64,000 nt of DNA from Bacteroidetes bacterium UBA2364. Lineage in GTDB: Bacteria; Bacteroidota; Rhodothermia; Rhodothermales; UBA2364. The stretch covers positions 11,333 through 75,332 of the forward strand of contig DDTM01000086.1 in assembly GCA_002344075.1 (NCBI GenBank), given 5' to 3'. This document shows positions 46,301 to 50,278 of this stretch, piece after piece (position 1 is the first letter of the stretch; every line of letters begins with the position of its first letter). The translations under genes were made by a program, and so were the position numbers. The notes beneath the pieces were generated by a model. That model searched no databases. It had not been told where the DNA came from and saw only the letters and a program-made list of their open reading frames with translations.

Positions 46301-47725
46301 AAAGCTCATCCCTCCTGGAATCTGCTCTGTCACCACAAAGGTACCAGATGGAACCTGACCTTGGTTCTTGACCGTGATCACGTAATCCACCGTAGAGCCT
46401 TGTGTGACCGTGGCCGCTTGACCTGCCGCAAGGGTTTTAATCAGGGCAAGATCATAAATGGGTGTAAGGGTGATCTCGGCCCAATCATGATCGTCTTCGT
46501 CACCACCTGTGGCGCCATTTTCGGAGATCACATCATTTTTGGCCACAGGCTCCACCTCCCCAGGCTGGTTGCCATTTGTGCCATCGGGGGTCGAGTCTAT
46601 ATCGGTACCACCCGTTGCCGAAGAGATTTCCGCAATATTGCGAAGTGTACCTGTTGCGGCGGCATCAATATTGAAGGTGATGTCCCGCGTCGTACTACCT
46701 CCTGCGGCTAAACTTGGAATGGGTGACTGTAACGTCGCCTTCCCACCCGAAGCAGACCAAGCGGGATCGTTCAAGGTCAACCCTGCTGGGATATAGTCTG
46801 TGACCTGAACATTGGTGGCATCGGTTCCGCCTTGGTTGGTTACCGTGATGGTAAACGTCACCGTTCCACCTGCTTGGAAGGTAGGCCCCTGCCCCGCCTT
46901 GAGCGTCTTCATTAAGGCAAGGTCAAAGGGTTGCATAAACGAGACCGAAGCAGGATCGCGGTCATCCTCATCCGCCGCTGGATCCGCCACCGTGCCTGTA
47001 GGCGTAAGCCGGGACTCGTTCAGCACATCGTCCTTGGTCGTACCATCGTTAGACGTGTTCTGATCTGGTGCCGAATCAATATCAGTTCCGCCCGTTGCCG
47101 AAGAAATTTCGGAATCGTTGGCTGCCGATCCTGTTGCCGTTCCAAGCGTTTTCAAGGTAATGCTTACAGGCGTGGCCGCTTTTCCGGTGGGCATGTCTGC
47201 CGCAACGGCTTTTGCAACAGTAGGAATGGTATAGGTGGCCCGATTGCCCGCACAGTCGAAAGTCCAACCTGTATTAGGCAAGGCAGCGCTCGCTGTACAA
47301 TCAAACTTTGCCGGATCTATGTAATCCGTCACAATCACATTGGTAGCATTAAATGCTCCCTGATTGTAAACGGTGATACTAAACGTAGCATTGCCGCCCG
47401 GTAGCATTGTGGCGGCGCTTGTCAGGACTTTCCTGATCGCAAGGTCGAAGGCTGGTACATTGACGCAGGCATTGTCGTCCTCCTCGTTCGACGAAGCGGC
47501 ATCTGTTCCCGAATCATTATAATTCCCTGGCGCAGAGTCCGGGTCGGTGGTTGTAGAAGCGCTCACCTCGGCACAGTTCCGGATTGTACCCGCCACTTTG
47601 GGCAGATAAGGTTGAGGATCCTGTGCTTGAACGGGTGTTAATAACCCGATTCCAAACATCATCACCGAGAAGGTGACGGTCAAAACAGCAGAGTAGCGCT
47701 TTGTTATGGAGTACATGGCCTTCAT
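25091..47725 (-). CDS. Giant T9SS-secreted repeat protein (DUF11 and SdrD-B-like domains)
   Basis: About 7,540 residues from the ATG at 47725, which opens the signal peptide MKAMYSITKRYSAVLTV through LLTPVQAQ; an in-frame ATG at 47788 gives a longer lead. N to C: six ~165-residue DUF11-like repeats (FDLALxKTLA), eight ~148-residue SdrD-B-like repeats (SLGNRVWYD) with Asp/Asn-rich calcium-type loops, seventeen DUF11-type repeats (ADLxATKTVDKTAAKPGD), six ~166-residue repeats (PVIGVAKxV), twelve further DUF11-type repeats, a ~600-residue unique region, and a T9SS type A sorting domain (GQNYPNPFNPTTT to VITRKMTLLK). Sec export then T9SS translocation and surface attachment are expected. No PorP/SprF-like partner is adjacent. 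Likely role: giant adhesin or surface filament. Confidence 0.93.
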   Translation of the reverse strand: MKAMYSITKRYSAVLTVTFSVMMFGIGLLTPVQAQDPQPYLPKVAGTIRNCAEVSASTTTDPDSAPGNYNDSGTDAASSNEEDDNACVNVPAFDLAIRKVLTSAATMLPGGNATFSITVYNQGAFNATNVIVTDYIDPAKFDCTASAALPNTGWTFDCAGNRATYTIPTVAKAVAADMPTGKAATPVSITLKTLGTATGSAANDSEISSATGGTDIDSAPDQNTSNDGTTKDDVLNESRLTPTGTVADPAADEDDRDPASVSFMQPFDLALMKTLKAGQGPTFQAGGTVTFTITVTNQGGTDATNVQVTDYIPAGLTLNDPAWSASGGKATLQSPIPSLAAGGSTTRDITFNIDAAATGTLRNIAEISSATGGTDIDSTPDGTNGNQPGEVEPVAKNDVISENGATGGDEDDHDWAEITLTPIYDLALIKTLAAGQAATVTQGSTVDYVITVKNQGQVPSGTFVVTEQIPGGMSFVTASGSGFVCGTPNLAGAVSCTHAAGIAVGATATINLRLNLVDATKGPFRNWAEISSDSGDDRDSTPDSNTGKDDLTGTGTDPNDVVNNHNNIDYTGNDDEDDNDYEDVAGVQVYDLALRKTLAAGQANPVNQGDFVDYVVTVFNQGSAPSGTFSVTDQIPSGMQYINATGTGFACAPSGQVLTCNFLDTLAPGNTAQIDVRVRVTDATQSIMRNWAEISLDSGDDVDSTPDTNTGIDNVTGTGTDPNDGSVSGGSVKNDVITENRTANPTDDEDDNDYADIAVNPVFDLALKKTLATGQAATVFPGDNVTFTITVYNQGQAPATNITITDYIPTGMTLNDPAWTAAGTNATRTIAGPLAAGASTTVDLILRVGAAVPTGPLTNFAEISAATGGTDIDSTPDNNPSNDPGGVPNSTTDDKVDGNAATNPADEDDHDPAQINVAPPQIFDLALKKTLATGQAPTVAAGDNVTFTITIYNQGSVTAQNIQVTDYIPAGMQLNDPDWTAAGSNANITIPGPLAMGASTTVDLTLRVLPTATAGQLVNVAEISAAQKTDGTPGVDVDSTPDTNSSNDRGGQVGTLTDDKIDDNKSVTDPTKVDEDDHDPAAINVVTLSLGNRVWYDLNNNGIIDPTESGIQNVMVSLFRDTNRDGTPDGASIATTTTNTQGYYIFTGLTPDTYIVEIMPPTGYTSSTVDGGDPDNDIDSDDNGMVFVGGKYRSLPIDLLLNAEPTGDLLGTVVDSTPDNNSNYTVDFGLWQPVSLGNRVWNDVNNDGINQPAETGVSGVMVNLYKDSNKDETPDSSTPVASTTTNVDGYYLFTNLLEDTYIVEIMLPTGYASSTVDAGDPDTDRDDLDDNGTQVSGNKVRATNVMVMAGTQPTGEPATPGIADTTPDANANYTVDFGIWKPMSLGNLVWYDVNNNGVVDPGENGASGVTVRLYRDTDKNGTPDGAAVAIQTTNSTGYYLFTNLLADSYMVEVVAPTTYVSSTPDAVNPNTDTDDNDDNGIGAAGGNIRSGTIMLMADATPTGEPSTPGYTDGSSDNNANYTLDFGLYRPSLSLGNRVWYDENNNGLNDPSEVGIANAMVTLYRDTNNDGTPDGGALNSVLTNTDGYYLFTDLAPDTYIVEVMPPTGYISSTVDAGDPDTDADDADDNGVVLTGGKVRSNPVTLATDTEPQGEPATPGWADAVTDRNANYTVDFGFYSPLSLGNRVWYDRNNNGIDDPSEIGVSNVTVRLYRDANNDGTPDGPALATQTTNAQGYYLFTDLLPNTYIVDVTAPAGYVSSTPDAGDPDSDRDDLDDNGVGTAGGVIISKSVTLSGGTQPVGEPATPAIGDTTPDANANYTLDFGIWQPMSLGNLVWEDTNNNGLKEGSENGIGNVTVYLYRDTDKDESPDSPTPIAQAVTNSQGFYLFTNLPEDTYIVEIVPPAGYSSSTVDAGDPDSDTDDSDDNGVILTNGRIRSFNVMLMPGTEPTGEGATTGWTDTTPDANANYTVDFGLWRAMSLGNRVWNDPNNNGIEDAGEAGIANVPVNLYRDSNNDGSPDGAPIKTMNTNAQGYYLFTDLTPDTYIVEIVAPAGYVSSAPDAGDADTDADDLDDNGVGNGGGAIRALPVTLVINSEPVGELPTPGLSDSVSDLNGNYTVDFGIYQPVSLGNHVWEDRNNNGSKDGTEPGVANIPVRLYKDSNNDGNPDGPALATTTTNAQGFYLFKDIGADTYIVEIVMPPNYRSSTVDAGDPDSDRDDMDDNGTVLIGSATVRAQPVTLTPGNQPTGEGATPGLADTTPDANANYTVDFGIYLPPNLTITKTPNRRRVAVGQNVTWTIRLTNTGPGTSYATEVTDQLPAGLQYVSSTATQGSYNPATHIWTVGDVAANTTPVLTMVTRVLANGPYKNIAIVNGSDDPQQPCDNDPTCDEDEIVPDSTADLRIYKRVDKAVANPGESLSYTITVQNIGPADAKQAVLRDPGITGVLENPEYSVDGGAFAAWPATGVVNLPDPIRPNQTVNVVIRGTIPTSLCCRVIENTAQVDSPDDPSGPETSLPVKTCIGVPNVTIEKVVNRNAAIVGDEIVYTLTVRNQGNAPAFSLNVSDAGVLVLNNPTFTMSGDATGAGAWTGAQTITTFTGGNFAPNDIITIIIRGTVHPEWQGRVIENIAQVSSPDDPQGIKPSTPVQTAVGTPDLNITKTVDKTAARVGESLTYTIVVRNDGTSAATAVTINDPIASQLDTPTYTLSGDATGSGAWTGTITPTLTGGTLAAGESITLRITGTVGAAFQGRAIDNVAQATAPNDPTGPVTTPPVQTVIGTADLVAVKRVDKTAAQVGEAIRYTIDVTNVGTSPATQVTITDGGALSLQNPTYTVSGDATGSGNWTGSLTLTTFTGGGLASGESLRIEITGNVTASFQGRVLTNTAQVSSPQDPTGPANTDPVSTVVGTAKITAVKTVNQAAAKPGDVLVYTITVRNEGNSPATSVTINDAQATNLTSPTYNIVGDASGGGTWTGSLTLSTFVAGNLAPGESVVMTIQGTVPASSQGSVISNVAQVTSPQDPSSPFTTPPVTTTVGAADLSASKAVDKATAKPGDTVTYTIVVRNDGPANATQVTINDQNALALTSPTYALTGDATGTGAWAGSLTLSGAQFAGNALASGESVTLAITGTVPASAQGTVISNTAQITSPQDPTGPTVTPTVQTAVGTASLSTTKTVDKQAAKPGDPLTYTIVVRNNGTAAATQVTVDDGQALALTSPTYAITGDVTASGNWTGSLTLNAAQFLSGGLAQNESFTVTITGTVPASAQSTVLRNVASVSSPQDPTGTKQTPPVETAVGTARLSATKTVNRQAAKPGDTISYAITITNIGSATANTVTVDDANALALTNPTYAVVGGTPASGTWTGSLTVTPAGGLTAGENMTVTITGVLPQSALGTVLTNTATVSSPQDPTGPVTTAPVQTAVGTADLNATKTVDRTAAQVGDVLTYTITVTNDGNADATSVTVNDAAALQLTSPTFTVSGDATAVSTAWTGSTTISTFAGGGLAKGESVVVTIRGTVPASLQGRPLDNVATVSSPQDPTGPVTTPVSQTVIGAAKLTVSKQVDRDMAMPGDVLTYTITVNNIGSSPATGVQVTDVLASTLAGATYSVNAGPTTAWPATGVITLASPIPAGASATITIRGAVQASQLGKLLENTAQVSSPSDPTGASTSNPVRTAVGTADLNATKTVNRTTAQVGDTIVYTIAVRNDGMAQATSVTIADAGALQLTSPAYAVSGDASGSGVWTGSLTLNSFIGGHLAPGESATVTITGTIPAAALNSAIKNVATITSPQDPTGPTTTQEVTTLVNTADLNATKAVDKTAAKPGDPLTYTLTIRNDGNAAATSVTINDQAALALTSPTYQITGDVPAPTPSASWPGNVTFTGFTGGSLAPGEQIVVTISGTIPQTVQGSAMRNTAIVSSPQDPSGPTTTNEVSTVIGTAKLVAVKTVDKAAAKPGDPLIYTITIRNEGAANATSVTVNDAQALVLTNPQYALSGDASGSGAWTGSLTLSGFTAGGLAVGESVTVQISGVIPQTAQGSVIENVASVVSPQDPSGPVKTDPVTTTVGTAKLTATKTVDKTAAKPGDLLTYTITVRNDGTATANTVTVDDADVMVLTNPTYTLQGDATGNGNWTGSLVVTPNSGLAAGESFMVILRGTVPASAQATLIKNVATVSSPQDPSAPVSTPPVNTNIGTAKLAITKVVNKTAAQVGETLTYTIVVTNDGLANAETVTVNDPQALELNNPIYTLAGKATGSGTWNGSTVVTPIGGLAAGESFTLSISGTVNQTSQGKVIKNIASASSPQDPSGPVQSVEVTTVINGADLAISKTVDLIAAKEKDILTYTLTIRNDGSANANALTVTDNVTLENTSYRINGGPSVSPWPGVLNLAAAPMPLAPGGTLTITISGRIPQNATGIIENRAQVSSPDDPTGPVLSNPVQTVIVSENPDLIIDKRLTNVVANGNGTYNMSFEVVVTNTGDVDLSGFQVTDNLQNTFYNVTTPIVSHGTITGGTVTFSGTASGSGGNGGFNSGFTGTPSGSINLLANGATLAEDGTATIRFTVTNVRPSGNGQFNNIATAQGTTPLNETIFAKDDVNFGFGVPSLDVEKQVIEVVDQGNGTFVVTYDVRLMNTGTVRLTNVQATDDLRAAFPAPIAISSVRSLSADSKSVLALNGGFTGTGNNNLLTGGAGSTMDAGAVATIRMLVTLSGLQSVANRGPFTNVATATASDANGNVVTDNDRALPIYLEDAPVIGVSKVVASVTGAANGAFDVAYDITVSNLGTVNLENVQISEDLHKTFVAGQTSPVLSYGVQNLTVVSGALSLNNNFLSNTYVQAINNLVNDTNMLAPGNTLAPGASATVRLVVRIQPSQNNRGPFNNAVIATGDSPSGRQTGDTSNNGLVDPDGDGDPNENGENNVTPVTFESPVIGVAKTVTNVVNNNNGTYDVTYLVNVKNMGLSVLNNVQVTDNLGTTYRVGQPGGATAIQVLGAAPVTVVNPSTSPTALVANNGFNGVANINLLSSGRLNPGEGAEIMFTVRVTPGGNLGPFTNTAIGTGRGPNGTNTTDTSNYNPSDPTNPDPDGDGDPTNNNNGTPVSFNERPVIGIAKQVVSVVGPAQDATIPSGQYKVTYDLLIKNLGDVDLKTVQITDDLKETFVGALLQPVLAYRVTSATVTQQPIGGTLTLNNAFASNAYNQATNTLTNDIRLLTAASSTLPKGTTGIVRIVVQVQPSASFTGPFANSAMASAQGPGGTPTSDVSDAGTEPDPNNNGNPFETGENDPTPVSFELPLIGVAKDLSKIKLNPDNTTDITFTIVVKNYGRVVLNNVQVTDDLARTFGQALVSVVSAPKSLGGVLATNPAFNGTSNQNLLAAAQRLNPGQSDQIEVTVRVNPPLSPAPYFNTAIATGTSPTGTPVRDESVMGKDPDPDGNGDPTDNTMPTEIRMSTDIRVMKMVDKANPEVGENVLFTITVDNQGPYPATNVKISDVLPQGLQYQIHQTSQGTFDKNTGIWTVGNLKVAEGATMELTATLTTPLSVVNTACLHSFDQSDPDGSNNCGKAVIVPKKMADLAITKTVDQNRPVIGSTIEYTLTVTNKGPAIATGIKVTDQLQPNLQYVSHSYGDPTDTYDPSTGIWNIGNLIVGQNATLKIKAQVLQGPTVTNIATISKLDQVDPDPTDNQAVITTAVGSPQVDIVLVKKANGQTSATVNQNEEVTFQITMTNQGPDDANNIVVKELLPAGIKYTNGSASASSGTYDEAAREWSVRALPANQTVTLTFKGKAEVKGTVANAVQLVAVNEFDRNPSNNYASAILCVECGSRIADLKITKTVDEQIPALGDDITFTIQLYNAGPNTATNVAVTDLLPGGVTFISSSDATYNPVGGDNVWNVASLPIDGKATLTVKAKVTGMNPMVNFASVTGMDQRDDTQNVASVTVTPRMMTPRTGADLRATKAVSNATPRVGDDISFTITVYNDGPENATNVRVKDPLPHGTTLVSTSGAGIYDAATGLWTLGTINSGAQAQVEMIVKVGQQGFRENGINAYADNQDPNPLNNGNYAAWCADCGAIDPADLVLTKAVSNPVPKVGETITFTLSLKNNGPNKATGVVVRDLFPPSLQFIPSSVQVSSSDLNSAGTFDGLNWNAGILDPGTQMTLKFDALVTKDLAVANVAIVAKSNMPDATPGYAIVAVTPQPSAGLADLTLSKTVSEQTPMQGAEVTFTLRVTNNGPSTATNVKVRDQLPAGLTYISDDDAASYNPNAGDFLWNVGTLNVGSSKELKIRVAVAAGANIVNTATVETMDQTDPNGPASSSVTLKPIVMMPGADMTIDMTSAPTPATSPGTYKYIYTARNIGSVAAQGVTFTTVLPNGVTFKPSTVASATEWACSNSGQVVSCIFLPGNFNPGMTRFASFDVDVAPGLPGGTNLFANVVVNATNDTNATNNYDTETTVVGTPASGADMTIAISDSPDVVSPGGNLIYTFFASNVGTQPAKGVSFTTTLPSGVTYVPGSANGADWNCVQDGQKLTCTYKGTDFAPATTSVVTINTTVSGSVPNGTSLTNVTTVNATQDDNPANNNAVEVTYVGSVPNSADMVVVKEGSAQQVNAPGSLTYFFSVHNVGTQPATGVSFTDLLPSGMTFAVGSVKPAAEWNCSVNGQVITCSFTPGTMGANTSRYMSFDVNVAAGLAQGTQLKNTVTVAAANDGNTANNTSEDVVTIGSVSTSNLAITKTAPAEVAANSTLTYTVAIRNTGNTTLSNVNVRDVAVNNSLTNVTYSLDGIAYQAWPSTGSITLPGILNAGESRSLTLRGTAPASGIVANTAYASATGVSEVASNTVSTTVTAQQNPGFDVAMSKTVDKATPNAGEMVTYTVTVRNNGPGAAANVVVNDKLPTGLSFLPFGSSAEYNAATGTWNVGTLTSGQSKSITIKATVNANATESIVNVATVGCGNSAQVCADDNLANNVAASIISPVPCTPAHQGGVESDGSRIVQLATALFDWNVKKATRLQTNVLKNIVTFAGPVATVAEAIQNAMMPPEGLEVFFPTTGPENATSTTSTPDGILNPNVSNASAVYGMDYSTGNRRIAAGIATQTSAAVYQHSKQTCDRLAGSSLASVTTMTINGNNFITTKLNRDGMTDCAISFVAYKTASGYVVDSRFTLPEYKIPSGATNVLNFQLWGTAPQYAEFLVKEVLNKLQQDGGSITYLNGGTTAPAVPNVFVKSATYENGGLTLVVENGAGASSLRLKGAVTRNEGGIAEQKDWTLTLNPTQTTQTVIVPTGNVFDVQLEVSNTTNADRDQVYMQDGIWAHNPNGGAVTFATTPQASAAELRGYKTLERSARISGQTSGVAGSDFVSLSRYFKPGWGRQVLNAAPGSPTGQYDQIEFFAQGTGTVEVAIKKKSTDWSDLFRTAITLTPTGRVHRYFFTQFKRTAGGTLLPDDLESIVFYVKGSGTGRTSFDLNVRDLRLRNSFVPNDEETELPTKVELGQNYPNPFNPTTTLNFDLPAASNVVLEVYDLLGRKVSEVAKGQFAAGHHEVLFDASNLSSGTYIYRLKVGDKVITRKMTLLK
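25352..26884 (-). other. Unique C-terminal region of the giant protein
   Basis: About 510 non-repeat residues. The first part (FDWNVKKATRLQTNVLKNIV) is of unknown family. The last ~170 residues before the sorting domain (SLSRYFKPGWGRQVLN, IEFFAQGTGTVEVAI, ESIVFYVKGSGTGRTSFDL) resemble a carbohydrate-binding jelly-roll. This could be the actual binding tip; that is an inference. Confidence 0.5.
26885..31436 (-). repeat. Giant protein block 5: twelve DUF11-type repeats
   Basis: Twelve units of about 126 residues, opening with variants of ADLxITKTVD and containing xFTIxVxNxGPxxATNVxVxDxLP. The last five drift (ADMTIAIS, SNLAITKTAP). Each is an Ig-like beta-sandwich. Confidence 0.8.
31437..34423 (-). 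repeat. Giant protein block 4: six PVIGVAKxV repeats
   Basis: Six units of about 166 residues with starts like SPVIGVAKTVTNVV, APVIGVSKVVASV and LPLIGVAKDLSKI. Spacers are rich in DPDGDGDP, resembling thrombospondin-3-type calcium loops. Confidence 0.8.
34424..40912 (-). repeat. Giant protein block 3: seventeen DUF11-type repeats
   Basis: One divergent unit (PNLTITKTPNRRRVAVG), then sixteen regular ones of about 127 residues. They start ADLxATKTVDKTAAKPGDxLTYTI and end QVSSPQDPTGPVTTPPVQTA. The internal GDATGSGAWTGSLTL loop recurs almost unchanged, showing recent duplication. Confidence 0.85.
40913..44464 (-). repeat. Giant protein block 2: eight SdrD-B-like repeats
   Basis: Eight units of about 148 residues, each starting SLGNxVWxD and continuing NNNGxxDPxExGIxNVxVxLYRD. 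They carry Asp-rich loops (DGTPDG, DPDSDxDDxDDNG) as in calcium-stabilised SdrD B domains. Unit starts are spaced about 444 bases. Confidence 0.9.
44470..47450 (-). repeat. Giant protein block 1: six FDLALxKTLA repeats
   Basis: Six DUF11-like units of about 165 residues, starting near 47449, 46928, 46457, 45958, 45442 and 44962. Each is followed by an acidic DEDDHDPA-type linker likely to bind calcium. Confidence 0.85.
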
Positions 47726-47803
47726 AGAATTGAATGCTTTTATGGCGGAAAGACCTGGTGGTGGTTGAATATTATTGTTAAGCGTCATTGTATTCACAAC
47801 TAT

Positions 47804-47819
47804 TGGCGATACCTCGCCA
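47804..47819. promoter_or_regulatory. Perfect hairpin/dyad upstream of the giant gene
   Basis: TGGCGA-TACC-TCGCCA, 16 bases before the ATG at 47788 and about 80 before the ATG at 47725. It could be an operator or an mRNA-leader hairpin. No T run follows, so it is not a terminator. Confidence 0.3.
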
Positions 47820-47905
47820 GTATGGTATTTTTTTAGGCCGGAGCAGGGTAGCTCATTTTGATCTGTAACCCCTACACTTCGTAACGAATAAGGCATACGC
47901 GGTTT

Positions 47906-47934
47906 CAAAGTTTGCCAATAAATGGAATGACAAA
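47906..47934 (-). promoter_or_regulatory. Candidate Bacteroidota-type promoter of the giant gene
   Basis: On the minus strand TTTG (47934-47931) is followed after 17 bases by AAACTTTG (47913-47906), close to the TAnnTTTG -7 element used in this phylum. One mismatch and a slightly short spacer make it weak evidence. Confidence 0.25.
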
Positions 47935-48085
47935 AACAGTCATACAAGGATTGTGCCCATTTTTATTCTTATGGATATTTATCCACTTATGAACCCAATT
48001 TCAGTGTTTGGTCTCTCATTATGTTGCATACTGGAACGCTAATCCAACCCTGAAGGCTCAAAATGAAACCCGTTTACAGCAAACC
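47935..48085. other. Upstream remainder of the region ahead of the giant gene
   Basis: Between the giant gene's likely start (47725) and the methyltransferase stop (48158) lie about 430 bases. They hold the dyad, the candidate promoter and the terminator listed separately. No further gene is seen in this remainder. Confidence 0.45.
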
Positions 48086-48123
48086 CAAAAAGAAATCGGA
48101 CAGCCCATAAGAGGGTTGTCCGA
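48085..48123 (-). terminator. Intrinsic terminator of the methyltransferase gene
   Basis: Leftward 11-bp stem (48123-48113 with 48106-48096, one G-T pair), loop of 6, then TTTCTTTTT. It lies 34 bases past the stop at 48158. Confidence 0.8.
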
Positions 48124-48157
48124 CTCTATCACCAAAACTGTGCCGTTCTTTTGTGTT

Positions 48158-49069
48158 TTAGGTGCGTTCATCAATCTTTTTTATACTCCCTTCCCAAATA
48201 CCACAAATTGAGACTGAAAGCTGTTTCGGACTACTCGCATGAGGAAGTACCAGCTCGCCCATCCGCAGTTTACCGGAGCGCTCTTTCAGCAAATCATACA
48301 ATAAGTTTCCTGCTGTAGCAGCCGTATCATCAGTGGAATACATCGTAAGCAGTAAAAACCCATTTTCCGGGTTGAGGAGGGCCTTACACGCTTCCAATAA
48401 CGGCGGCAGTCCTTGTTCAACTTTCCAGACTTCCCCTTTAGGCCCCCGGCCATATTTTGGCGGATCCAGCAAAATTCCATCATAAATCCGCCCTCGCCTT
48501 CCTTCACGTAAGGCGAATTTATAGGCATCATCCACCAGCCAACGAATCGGCTTTTCCTCTAATCCAGCCCTTTTCTGACTGGATTTTCCCCACTCGATCG
48601 CTTTGGGAGAGGCGTCCACATGGGTAACGGTTGCACCTACAGAGGCCGCTACCAAGGATGCAACCCCCGTATATCCAAATAAATTTAACAAACGAAACCC
48701 TTTACCAAAGGCACGGATCCGCTCTGCCAATAATGCCCAATGAGGGGCATGTTCGGGAAATACCCCAATATGCTTGGACATGTCGGTAAAACGGGCTTCT
48801 ACCGAAACCCCTGCAAATGACAGTGGCCATACTTCCGGAATAGGGCGTCTAAAGTGCCATTTTCCTCGTTCTTCCCGCTGTTCAACAAACGTTGCATCCG
48901 CTTTTCGCCACTCACTTTCCGACAAATCCGGCTTCCACCATGCCCTCGGATCCTGCCGACGCAGCACAAACGGCCCGATCCGCTCTAACCGTTCTCCGCT
49001 TCCAGAATCGAGGAGCGTATAGGCTTTCCAGTCGCAAATGTAACGCTCAATTTCATTTTGATACACCAT
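48158..49069 (-). CDS. Class I SAM-dependent methyltransferase (RlmI/RlmK-like)
   Basis: 303 residues. The Rossmann methyltransferase core has motif I LNLFGYTGVAS, the acidic VTHVDASPKAI, DDAYKF, and the catalytic-region motif LDPPKYGRGPKG. This arrangement belongs to the family of rRNA cytosine/guanine methyltransferases related to RlmI and RlmK, and to shorter uncharacterised S-adenosylmethionine enzymes. The N-terminus lacks a visible PUA domain, so the target RNA position is unknown. Transcribed on its own with a terminator. Confidence 0.82.
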   Translation of the reverse strand: MVYQNEIERYICDWKAYTLLDSGSGERLERIGPFVLRRQDPRAWWKPDLSESEWRKADATFVEQREERGKWHFRRPIPEVWPLSFAGVSVEARFTDMSKHIGVFPEHAPHWALLAERIRAFGKGFRLLNLFGYTGVASLVAASVGATVTHVDASPKAIEWGKSSQKRAGLEEKPIRWLVDDAYKFALREGRRGRIYDGILLDPPKYGRGPKGEVWKVEQGLPPLLEACKALLNPENGFLLLTMYSTDDTAATAGNLLYDLLKERSGKLRMGELVLPHASSPKQLSVSICGIWEGSIKKIDERT

Positions 49070-49120
49070 ATCATCTATCCAATCTGTTTATTAAATATCT
49101 TGTACCCATGTTCGTTTGGT

Positions 49121-49678
49121 TTAATGCTCCGGTGCATGTACATCATAAAAAGGGTTGGCATCGGGAACTACCTCACCACGGTAAATAGCACTGTATTGCA
49201 CATAATGATCTGCGAATTTCCGGATAAAAGCCACCTCTTCATCACTGAGTTGCCGAACTACTTTGGCCGGCGATCCCACCACCAACGAACGAGGTGGAAC
49301 GACCGTCCGGCTGGTTACCAGCGCTTTGGCTCCGACAATAGAATCTTGTCCAATGACCGCATGGTCTAAGATTATGGCACCCATGCCCACCAACACATTG
49401 TCTTCGATGGTGCATCCATGAACCACCGCACTATGTCCAATAGTCACATAATGCCCGATTTTGGTCGGAGCTGTCCGATTGGTAACATGCACCACTACAT
49501 GGTCTTGAATATTGGAGAAATTCCCGATTCGGATGCGGTTTACATCGCCCCGTACAGTTGCATGAAACCATATACTGCTTTCTTCACCCAATACCACATC
49601 TCCAATGACATCCGCAGAGGGGGCAATCCAGTTTTTGTCATTATATGTAGGGTAAATCCCTAAAAATGGATAAATCAT
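49121..49678 (-). CDS. Gamma-carbonic anhydrase family protein (YrdA/PaaY-like)
   Basis: 185 residues forming a left-handed beta-helix of hexapeptide repeats (from SADVIGDVVLGEESSIW to HAVIGQDSIVGAKALV). The three metal-binding His residues are present at His64 (VVVHV), His82 (IGHSAV) and His87 (VVHGC). Relatives hydrate CO2 or act as thioesterase-like accessory proteins; activity varies between members. The 35 bases upstream of the start are almost entirely A and T. Confidence 0.87.
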   Translation of the reverse strand: MIYPFLGIYPTYNDKNWIAPSADVIGDVVLGEESSIWFHATVRGDVNRIRIGNFSNIQDHVVVHVTNRTAPTKIGHYVTIGHSAVVHGCTIEDNVLVGMGAIILDHAVIGQDSIVGAKALVTSRTVVPPRSLVVGSPAKVVRQLSDEEVAFIRKFADHYVQYSAIYRGEVVPDANPFYDVHAPEH

Positions 49679-49713
49679 TTTATTATTTTTTATATTTTCT
49701 AATTATAATTTAT

Positions 49714-50190
49714 TCACCTATCTTTTTCAAGAAGCAAGGTTTGGTTCAATACCTGTCCGGCCAATAAGGTGATGGTCATATACTTGGGTTTATATCCGAC
49801 CGCCATCGCCTCTACCCGATATACGCCGGGAGGGATTTGCCGAAACAACCGATATCCGTATGTAATACCACGCTCAAATGCAATCGTTGCCCGAACAGGA
49901 GCACCCGACGCCTCCGCCACAGTAATCCGGAGGAGGGCCATTCCGTTTGCCGGACGCCCGATAGCGGTAGAAGACGGCATTTTTGCCTCGTATGTTGGCG
50001 GGGCTTGCCGTTCTTGTTGTGGCGTGGACGGAACAACTGGAGAAGGGGTTGGCCCTCTTGTTGTTTCGGACAAAGTTTCTGGCTTGTTCAGGGTTTGATG
50101 CCGTTGACACCCAGTAAGAACCAACAGAAACACGCAAAAACACCCGTTAAGAAAAACTGTATTGGGCTTTAAAAAGACCGGATTTATCAT
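49714..50190 (-). CDS. Lipoprotein with carboxypeptidase-regulatory-like domain
   Basis: 158 residues from the ATG at 50190; an ATG at 50274 would add a polar lead before the signal. The signal ends LVLTGC. A Pro/Thr/Ser-rich spacer (GPTPSPVVPSTPQQERQAPP) precedes a beta-sandwich (LLRITVAEASGAPVRATIAF, PPGVYRVEAMAVGYKPKYMTI). That pattern resembles the CarboxypepD_reg or PEGA domains common in Bacteroidota surface lipoproteins. Specific function unknown. Confidence 0.65.
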   Translation of the reverse strand: MINPVFLKPNTVFLNGCFCVFLLVLTGCQRHQTLNKPETLSETTRGPTPSPVVPSTPQQERQAPPTYEAKMPSSTAIGRPANGMALLRITVAEASGAPVRATIAFERGITYGYRLFRQIPPGVYRVEAMAVGYKPKYMTITLLAGQVLNQTLLLEKDR

Positions 50191-50278
50191 AGCCCTGTAT
50201 GGTTTATGGAATGAGTATTGGCTTAAGGTACGGTTTTTTATGGATATCCATACTTCATGTCGGAAAGAAGGCATTGTA

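Noticed and set aside
25091..47725. Periodic DNA as a CRISPR or satellite array
   Set aside because: The period (about 380-500 bases) and drift follow protein domains in one open frame. There are no short identical repeats with unique spacers.
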